The position numbers were made by a program, and so were the translations under genes. The notes under the pieces are model-generated. The model saw nothing but the letters and a program-made list of their open reading frames with translations. It ran no database searches and had not been told where the DNA came from. A stretch of DNA of 13,106 nucleotides from assembly GCA_016282555.1 (NCBI GenBank), contig JAEEKU010000108.1, forward strand, positions 1 through 13,106, read 5' to 3'. Shown piece by piece: positions 7,742-13,106 of this stretch. This DNA is from Methanomassiliicoccaceae archaeon. Lineage in GTDB: Archaea; Thermoplasmatota; Thermoplasmata; Methanomassiliicoccales; Methanomethylophilaceae. The number at the start of each line of letters is the position of its first letter. The stretch's first letter is position 1.

Positions 7742-9601
7742 TTATTCTTCGATCAGCGGATTTATGCCGCTGTCGCTGGCCAGCATATGCGGTCTCCCCT
7801 CGTATGTGATGATCTCCGAACGGACGCCGTAGACATGCTGTATGTTTCCGGATGTCAGAACTTCCTCCGGCGTCCCGTCCGCATAGATGCTCCCGTCATG
7901 CATCATAATGAGCCTGTCCGAGTATCTGGACGCGATATTCAGATCGTGGCAGATCATGACGATCATTATTCCTTTTTTATGTGCGAGATCCCTCAGAAGG
8001 TGGGCGACCGACATCTGATGCATTATATCCAGATTGGACGTGGGCTCGTCCAGCAGCAGTATGCCTGATCCTTGCACCAGCCCTCTGGCCAGCATGACCT
8101 TCTGGTGCTGTCCGGCCGAAAGCTCGTTGAACATCCTCATCGAAAGGTCCTCGATACCCATCAGCTTTATCGCCGAATGGACGATTTTTAGGTCCTCATC
8201 GGTCCTCCTGTTTCCGGAGTGCGGATATCTTCCCAGCATTACCGTGTCGACAACCGACATAGGAAAAGAGGTCTGCGAGGAATACGGCACGTAACCGATG
8301 ATTTTCGCCAGTTCTTTCAGCGGATACTCCTTCACGTCCTTCCCGTCGATATACACGTTTCCCGATGTCGGTTCCAGAATTCTGTTGATGCAATGGATCA
8401 GGGTGGATTTCCCGACTCCGTTCGGACCCAATACCGATACGAACTGAGGTCCGTCGATTTTTATCGAAATGTTTTTCAAAACCGGTTTTTCATCGTACCC
8501 GAAACTCAGATTATCTATGTTCAGTTCCATCGTATCAGCTCGGTTCCATGTGCGTTTATGCTGTTTGATAAGTATGTATACGAAAACCGGTCCGCCTATG
8601 ATGGAGGTGATCACCCCTACGGGAAGGCCGGTGGGCGTTATCTCTATGGCTATGCAGTCCGCCGCCGCCAGAATGAAGGCTCCCGCGGCAGCCGATGCCG
8701 GAATCAGGTATCTGTTATCCGATCCCATGAATATTCTCATGATATGCGGCGCCACCAGGCCGACGAATCCAATCGTTCCGGTGAAACAGACGATGGTAGC
8801 CGTCGTAAGAGAAACGGCGCAGATGCTGATCAGCCTGACCCGTCTGACGCTGAGGCCCGAAGTCAGAGCTAAATCGTCGTTATCGGAGAGCAGGTTCAGG
8901 CGGGCGTTCATCAGACAGAACAGGACGGCGGCCGCGGCGGACGCCGAAACCAGAAACGGCACAGTCTTCCACGTGATGCTTCCCAGCGTTCCGAGGGACC
9001 AGGCGAAGACCGTCGCATAGGATTCATCGGATGCCGTAAGCTTCAGCATTGTCGTGCAGGCGCCGAACAGATACATCACGGCTATGCCTATCAGTATCAT
9101 CGTGGTGGGGCCGGTTCTGCGTCTGAGAGAACTCAGCGATATTATTGCCAGAGCGGGGACCAGCGAAATCAGGAAAGCGTTGAGAATCAGTCCGAGATCC
9201 CCGGTTATTCCCGGTATGATGAATATGCCCGCGATCGTTGCCAGCGCGACTCCGAAATTGGCTCCGGACGAGATACCCGTGATATAAGGATCGGCGAGAG
9301 GGTTTTTCAGGGTGCTCTGCATCGCGGCTCCGCACACTCCCATAGCCGATCCGGCGGTCAGAACCGCGATCATGCGGGGAACGGATTTTTCCCATACCAC
9401 GTAATCGTCGGTGCCTCCCGAAGGATGGCCGAAAAGATGGTTGAAAAACACTTCGTACGCGCGGAAGAAATCTATATTGTAGGGTCCGAACGATATTTCC
9501 AGCAGCGAAACCAGCACCGCGACGATCAGCACGGCCGCGACGATAAGGATTTTTTTCTTTCCCGTTCTGCGGTATTTTCTGATAAACTCGCCGTCGTCCA
9601 T
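7742..9601 (-). CDS. FecCD/BtuC-type permease in one frame with a FecE/BtuD-type ATPase (apparent fusion)
   Basis: A single open frame of 619 residues holds two proteins normally encoded apart. Residues 1-352 are a FecCD permease with about ten hydrophobic segments. NPLADPYITGISSGANFG (100-117), GLVAPHIMRIFMGSDNRYL (281-299) and GLPVGVITSIIGGPVFVYIL (325-344) are the family signatures. Residues 358-619 are the ATPase: Walker A GPNGVGKST (392-400), signature LSAGQHQKV (494-502), Walker B ILLLDEP (514-520), H-loop His552. Where most relatives have VPQ at the Q-loop this has VPY, with Gln443 three residues on. The start at 9601 is fixed by a perfect GGAGGTG (9616-9610), 8 bases upstream; the frame is open further up but that part overlaps permease 1. 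The linker is only about five residues. Internal initiation at Met358 could also yield a free ATPase. The family imports ferric siderophores, haem or corrinoids; the substrate here is unknown. Confidence 0.9.
   Translation of the reverse strand: MDDGEFIRKYRRTGKKKILIVAAVLIVAVLVSLLEISFGPYNIDFFRAYEVFFNHLFGHPSGGTDDYVVWEKSVPRMIAVLTAGSAMGVCGAAMQSTLKNPLADPYITGISSGANFGVALATIAGIFIIPGITGDLGLILNAFLISLVPALAIISLSSLRRRTGPTTMILIGIAVMYLFGACTTMLKLTASDESYATVFAWSLGTLGSITWKTVPFLVSASAAAAVLFCLMNARLNLLSDNDDLALTSGLSVRRVRLISICAVSLTTATIVCFTGTIGFVGLVAPHIMRIFMGSDNRYLIPASAAAGAFILAAADCIAIEITPTGLPVGVITSIIGGPVFVYILIKQHKRTWNRADTMELNIDNLSFGYDEKPVLKNISIKIDGPQFVSVLGPNGVGKSTLIHCINRILEPTSGNVYIDGKDVKEYPLKELAKIIGYVPYSSQTSFPMSVVDTVMLGRYPHSGNRRTDEDLKIVHSAIKLMGIEDLSMRMFNELSAGQHQKVMLARGLVQGSGILLLDEPTSNLDIMHQMSVAHLLRDLAHKKGIMIVMICHDLNIASRYSDRLIMMHDGSIYADGTPEEVLTSGNIQHVYGVRSEIITYEGRPHMLASDSGINPLIEE
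8528..8541 (-). promoter_or_regulatory. Candidate internal ribosome binding site and start of the ATPase domain
   Basis: On the minus strand GAGCTGAT (8541-8534) precedes ATG at 8530-8528 by 3 bases. This is one mismatch from the GAGGTGAT core, and its spacing is like that of the binding-protein and argH starts. Translation from here would give a 262-residue ATPase of normal length beginning MELNIDNLSFGYD, the usual N-terminus of a stand-alone family member. Confidence 0.4.
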
Positions 9602-10887
9602 CGATCCCACACCTCCCGGCGGTTTCTGATAACCAGCAGCAGAAACATCGGGCCTCCGATGAACGACATGACCACCCCTACCGGAAGATCGTTGATTCCT
9701 ATGTTGGTGCTTATGAAATCGGCGGCCAACAGAATGGCAGCGCCTAAGACGGCGGATGCCGGAATAACGTATCTGGTATCGCTGCCTATGAACATGCGTA
9801 TTATGTGCGGGGTTACCAGGCCCAGGAAGCCGATGATTCCTATGTAACTGACTACCGACGCTGTCATGAACGAGAGAAGGATGAGGCACAGCATCCGGTA
9901 GTTGTCCACGTTTAATCCTAACGCTTTAGCCTCGTTGTCGCCGGTCATCAGCAGGTTCAGTTTGCTGGATGTGAAATACAGGAACACGGAGCCTATCAGA
10001 GTTATCGTGAACATCAGGGGAATCCAGCTCCATCCTGCCCCGGCCAGCGAGCCGACTTCCCAGACAAAAGTTTCTTTCAGCGACGATTCGTCCGCGATCG
10101 ACATTATCAGCGTGCTGAACGATCCGAATATGGAAGAAACGGCCGTTCCGACTAATATTATGGTCACAGGAGAGCTGCTGCTGATGCGGGATACCATGAT
10201 CATAACCGCAGCCGGAATCAGGCTGAACAAGAACGCGTTCAGTATGAGTCCGAACTGTCCGGTGCCGCCTACCGTCAGGCCGAGAATCAGGCCTAAGCAG
10301 ACGCCGAAAACCGCGCCGGAGGAGATTCCCGTCGTATAAGGATCAGCCAGGGGGTTTTTCACGACGCTCTGCATCACGGCGCCGCCGATGGCCAGAGCCA
10401 TGCCGGCGATGATCGCCACGAGCACTTTGGGAAGGCGGATGTTCCAAAGGATCAGATCTCCCCACCAGTCCGGCGTGCCGGGCTCGTATTCCATTCCCTG
10501 AAGATGCTGCCAGATCAGCCTGAACACATCCGTCATTTTGAAATAGTTCACGCCGACCGACAGCTCAAGCATGCATAAGATCAGAACCAGGGCTATCAGC
10601 ATCCCTATCACGGCCAGTCTGATTTTCACGCTGGCCTTGTAATTGCTGAAGAAATCCTTGTCCGATCCTCCGCCCAGATATTTGTCGCGGTATCTGGTCA
10701 GATTAGAGGTGCGTTCGTTGTATATTATGCAGCCGCATATGATGCACGTCAGAGACACAATTATTCCCGCTGACGACCAGATTACAACCTCATCGATCCC
10801 TTTGTTGTTCATTATGGCGATTACTATCGCTCCCGTGAACGCCATCAGCAGAACTGCCGTAAGCAGATTGTATTGATATCCGCGCAT
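9526..10887 (-). CDS. FecCD/BtuC-type ABC transporter permease with extra N-terminal helices
   Basis: A 453-residue membrane protein, about 100 longer than a usual FecCD permease. The FecCD core starts near residue 88 and carries NPLADPYTTGISSGAVFG (178-195), GLVTPHIIRMFIGSDTRYV and DLPVGVVMSFIGGPMFLLL near the end. Ahead of the core are two additional predicted helices (about 8-26 and 33-53) and a charged loop (56-87). A C-terminal tail of about 25 residues overlaps the start of the next gene by 76 bases in another frame, and the next gene's ribosome binding site lies inside it. It presumably pairs with the second permease as FecC does with FecD. It is translated after a 35-base gap from the binding-protein gene, without a strong ribosome binding site. 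The substrate is not readable from sequence. Confidence 0.92.
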   Translation of the reverse strand: MRGYQYNLLTAVLLMAFTGAIVIAIMNNKGIDEVVIWSSAGIIVSLTCIICGCIIYNERTSNLTRYRDKYLGGGSDKDFFSNYKASVKIRLAVIGMLIALVLILCMLELSVGVNYFKMTDVFRLIWQHLQGMEYEPGTPDWWGDLILWNIRLPKVLVAIIAGMALAIGGAVMQSVVKNPLADPYTTGISSGAVFGVCLGLILGLTVGGTGQFGLILNAFLFSLIPAAVMIMVSRISSSSPVTIILVGTAVSSIFGSFSTLIMSIADESSLKETFVWEVGSLAGAGWSWIPLMFTITLIGSVFLYFTSSKLNLLMTGDNEAKALGLNVDNYRMLCLILLSFMTASVVSYIGIIGFLGLVTPHIIRMFIGSDTRYVIPASAVLGAAILLAADFISTNIGINDLPVGVVMSFIGGPMFLLLVIRNRREVWDRWTTASLSENTAERERKKSLSSRPC

Positions 10888-10902
10888 TATACCGTAAAGG
10901 AT

Positions 10903-10918
10903 GAGGGGGTACCCCCTC
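10903..10918. promoter_or_regulatory. Perfect 16-base palindrome between binding-protein and permease genes
   Basis: GAGGGGGTACCCCCTC lies in the 35-base gap between the binding-protein stop codon and the permease ATG. In the mRNA it could fold into a GC-rich hairpin starting only 4 bases after the stop. It has no T-tract, so it is not a standard terminator. It could be an mRNA processing or stability element that favours the binding protein over the permeases, or a dyad for protein binding. Confidence 0.5.
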
Positions 10919-10922
10919 TGTT

Positions 10923-12173
10923 TCAGGCCTTTTTATCTTTTGTCCAGAGGAACTGGCCGTTGGCTTTGTAGTCAATTCCCTCGAGATCCAGAAGCTTCTG
11001 GTGCCAGCCGTCGCCGTAGCCGGATCCGAATACCTCGGGATAGATGTATTCGGCGATGTAGGCGATTCTTAAAATCTGCGGAAGAGTGAAATCGATGACG
11101 CAGTAGTTTCCGGCTTTATACGCGTCCGTCTGATCGATCAGCTGCGCGTACTTATCGTACACTGCCTGGCGCGCGGAGTCGTCGACGGAGTATCCCATGG
11201 TGTAAATTCTGACCATGTACTCGTTGTGGTAATTCAGAAGCCATGTGTTGTTGTCCGCATTCAGGACTCTGTAGTTCTCCCAGTCCGCGACGGACTTGGC
11301 TCCCGCGAACTCCAGCGCTTCGGTGTACTGTCCTCCGGACGATCCCCCGATTCCTGCGCATGCCTGCGCGCCGTACCAGATGAGCGCGGTGTGGCGTTTG
11401 GAACTGTCTATTGTCGCGACTTTCTTTTCGATTTCGTCCAGCATATCGTGGCACCATTTGGAGTATTTCTGGGACTGCTCTATGTATCCGCACAGGTACC
11501 CCAGGGTCAGCGCCGAAGAGGAACTCTCCTTGCTGTCCATTCCCGCGATATGGATGATGTCCACTCCCGCTTTGTCGTACAGCGCTTTCGTTTCATCGGA
11601 GCATGTGGTGGTGCTTCCCACGATAACCGCGTCGGGGATGCCGTTGGACGTTACTGTTTCGAAATTGCTGAGACCGTCCGATATCACGGCCGCTCCCTCG
11701 AAGTTCTTGAATACTATGGAATCTGTCTTCGTGTACGCCAGAATCGCGGGGTATTTCAGCCCGACCGCATTGGCCATAAGCTGGGGCGAGTTGGCTAAAA
11801 CTACGAAAGTTTTGAGGGGCAGCGTAACGTTGCTGACGTTTTCGGCCCCGTCGATGTAATAGACGACGGTTCCGTCTTTCCGGTTGATCATGTTTTTAAG
11901 CTGATCGACATCTTTCGAATCGACTTTTCCGTCTTTGTTCGCATCGCAGAATTCGGTTCTTTTCTTGTCTCCTTTGATTACCGCATTCACGAAATCGATA
12001 TCCGCATCGTCTATGACGCTGTCTTCGTTGGCGTTTCCGTATACTTTGAGTTCGCCGCCGTAATCCACGGGAGTTTTTTCTTTATCCCCGCCGTTCAGAA
12101 GCAGGAATGCCGCGACCCCCGCTCCCGCGATAATTACGATGGCAATAACCGCGATTAACATTTTGCTGTTCAT
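10923..12173 (-). CDS. Anchored substrate-binding protein with a dockerin-type calcium-binding module
   Basis: A 416-residue protein. Residues 5-26 form a hydrophobic anchor with no lipobox. Residues 41-97 hold two EF-hand-like calcium loops typical of type I dockerins: loop 1 is NANEDSVIDDAD (47-58, with Asn for the first Asp and Ser for Gly) and loop 2 is the canonical DANKDGKVDSKD (77-88). Residues about 100-416 are a class III periplasmic binding protein (BtuF/FhuD/TroA-like) with DAVIVG (171-176), the following VDIIHIAG segment, a long helix region (about 218-240) and the C-terminal lobe ending in LEGIDYKANGQFLW. It is expected to capture the ligand outside the membrane and deliver it to the permeases encoded next. 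AAGTGATC just before the ATG acts as ribosome binding site. The gap to the nitrogenase-like gene is 40 bases, so they are probably co-transcribed. Confidence 0.9.
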   Translation of the reverse strand: MNSKMLIAVIAIVIIAGAGVAAFLLLNGGDKEKTPVDYGGELKVYGNANEDSVIDDADIDFVNAVIKGDKKRTEFCDANKDGKVDSKDVDQLKNMINRKDGTVVYYIDGAENVSNVTLPLKTFVVLANSPQLMANAVGLKYPAILAYTKTDSIVFKNFEGAAVISDGLSNFETVTSNGIPDAVIVGSTTTCSDETKALYDKAGVDIIHIAGMDSKESSSSALTLGYLCGYIEQSQKYSKWCHDMLDEIEKKVATIDSSKRHTALIWYGAQACAGIGGSSGGQYTEALEFAGAKSVADWENYRVLNADNNTWLLNYHNEYMVRIYTMGYSVDDSARQAVYDKYAQLIDQTDAYKAGNYCVIDFTLPQILRIAYIAEYIYPEVFGSGYGDGWHQKLLDLEGIDYKANGQFLWTKDKKA

Positions 12174-12213
12174 CAGATCACTTTCGTTTAATTTCAGCCG
12201 GCGCTCCGTTTGT

Positions 12214-13106
12214 TCAGACTGCTTTCATGATGCGATCCAGAAGGTAGAGGGCGCCTTTGCATCCGAGCACCGGGGATTCGCGAAAATCCACATTCTGTAT
12301 CGAAGGGAAGCATACGTCCACTCCCCTTCTGCAATGCCCCGACAGCTCGTATAACTGCGCCGTGTTACCGTTGCAGATCACAGTATCGACGTAATCCGGG
12401 ACTCCGGCCCCGAGACGATCGTTCAAATCGTTTTGTTCTAAGAATGTGGAAAGTAATTCCTCAGCGGCCGTATTCCTCTCTCCGTTCAGTCTGACGGAAG
12501 CCGGCACCATGGAGAGGGACTCGAAGAGCCATTTCGTCAGAGGATACGCTACGGACGGATCCGCATCGACGGCGAAAGATCTTCCTCTGACGGATATGCG
12601 GGAGGAGCGCATGCATCCGTACGCTCTTTTCATAAAACGGCGCACATACGAAACTGCGGAGGTTTTGTCTTTTCCCGTGACTTTCGAGATCTCGTCTATC
12701 AGATCCAGCATCGCATCGAATCCGACCGGCGCGTAACCGAGGCCGATCGGCTTTATGCCGTATTTTTTCTCGTAATACTCAGACGTCTTCCCGCAGTATT
12801 CGGGAGACAGCACGATGTTGTATTCGACGCCGGCCGACGCTCTGATCTCATCCGAGGTGCACCCGGCGCCCAGGAAGCAGATGATATCGAGATCCATCAG
12901 TCCCAGGACATTTTCGAATTCTTCCCTGACGGAGATCCAGTCCTTGGTCAGAATATTGACTCCCAGAACGTTCACGGTTCCCTTTTTCTTCTCGCGCGGC
13001 TCTTTTATCAGAAAATCAGCGATTCTCGCCAGAGCGGAATCCAGTCCCCCGGCGCAGGTTCCGGATGCTGTGTCAGCATCCAGATTCAGAGCGCGGTTTT
13101 CCGCCC
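12214..13106 (-). CDS. Nitrogenase component 1-type oxidoreductase (NifD/NifK/CfbD superfamily), N-terminus outside window
   Basis: The frame is open from the right edge to the stop at 12214, giving 297 residues. A GTG at 12975 is an internal Val, not the start, because family-like sequence continues upstream of it. The C-terminal two thirds of a PF00148-type fold can be followed: TCAGGLDSALARIADFL near the edge, then GTVNVLGVN, then DIICFLGAGCTSDEIRASAGVEYNIVL. GIKPIGLGYAPVGFDAMLDLI comes next, then the Rossmann strand GRSFAVDADPSVAYPLTKWL, and finally SPVLGCKGALYLLDRIMKAV, which matches the usual PVLGYxGALxLLDxI ending. The N-terminal cluster-binding cysteines are missing from view, so it cannot be assigned to CfbD (F430 synthesis), BchN/B-like, NifE/N-like or an uncharacterised group. 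It is first in view of the importer operon. Confidence 0.82.
   Translation of the reverse strand, partial: AENRALNLDADTASGTCAGGLDSALARIADFLIKEPREKKKGTVNVLGVNILTKDWISVREEFENVLGLMDLDIICFLGAGCTSDEIRASAGVEYNIVLSPEYCGKTSEYYEKKYGIKPIGLGYAPVGFDAMLDLIDEISKVTGKDKTSAVSYVRRFMKRAYGCMRSSRISVRGRSFAVDADPSVAYPLTKWLFESLSMVPASVRLNGERNTAAEELLSTFLEQNDLNDRLGAGVPDYVDTVICNGNTAQLYELSGHCRRGVDVCFPSIQNVDFRESPVLGCKGALYLLDRIMKAV

Noticed and set aside
8960..9600. Possible duplication between the two permease genes
   Set aside because: The proteins share family motifs but differ widely in the rest and at DNA level. They are ancient paralogues of the FecC/FecD kind, not a recent repeat.
9602..9889. N-terminal extension of the permease-ATPase frame up to 9889
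   Set aside because: The extra 96 codons overlap the conserved C-terminal half of permease 1, are rich in His, Arg and Gly and hydrophilic, and the perfect GGAGGTG sets the start at 9601.
12214..12975. Treating GTG at 12975 as the start of the nitrogenase-like gene
   Set aside because: The frame continues without a stop to the window edge, and the upstream residues resemble the family, so the gene is truncated by the window rather than short.

Overview
The window looks like chromosomal DNA from an archaeon, most likely a methanogen related to Methanomassiliicoccales/Thermoplasmata. This is inferred, because no rRNA or marker gene is present. The clues are TATA-like boxes 20-30 bases upstream of several starts, very short leaders, ribosome binding sites of the GGAGGTGATC type, frequent AGA/AGG/ATA codons, surface proteins held by an N-terminal hydrophobic helix rather than a lipobox, and a predicted secreted protein with InlB/Listeria-Bacteroides-type repeats. 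No CRISPR array, tRNA, rRNA, IS element or integration site was seen, and no stretch over 300 bases lacks a gene.

Layout from left to right. (1) 1-605, minus: iron-sulfur flavoprotein of the flavodoxin fold, cut by the window edge at its C-terminus. (2) 606-801: divergent promoter region with two short palindromes. (3) 802-2191, plus: cbiF and cbiC, two enzymes of anaerobic cobalamin ring synthesis, closed by a strong hairpin plus T-tract terminator at 2201-2228. (4) 2235-4859, minus: large anchored surface protein with a PQQ-like beta-propeller followed by InlB-type repeats. (5) 4978-7639, minus: argG-argH, the last two steps of arginine synthesis, with a promoter in front of argG. (6) 7742-13106, minus: an apparent operon in transcription order nitrogenase-like oxidoreductase (N-terminus outside the window), dockerin-bearing substrate-binding protein, FecCD-type permease with a two-helix N-terminal extension, and a second FecCD permease whose frame runs without a stop into the FecE/BtuD-type ATPase.

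The last block is the most interesting. It has every component of a type II (BtuCD/FecCD-like) importer for a metal chelate, corrinoid or other tetrapyrrole, coupled to a nitrogenase-superfamily reductase. The architecture is unusual in three ways: a dockerin module in the binding protein, two different permeases, and a single ATPase fused to one of them. A joint uptake-and-reduction function for a metal complex is an inference from gene order. The ligand cannot be read from the sequence. The cobalamin genes on the left fit a corrinoid-dependent methanogen, but they are separated from the transporter by unrelated genes.
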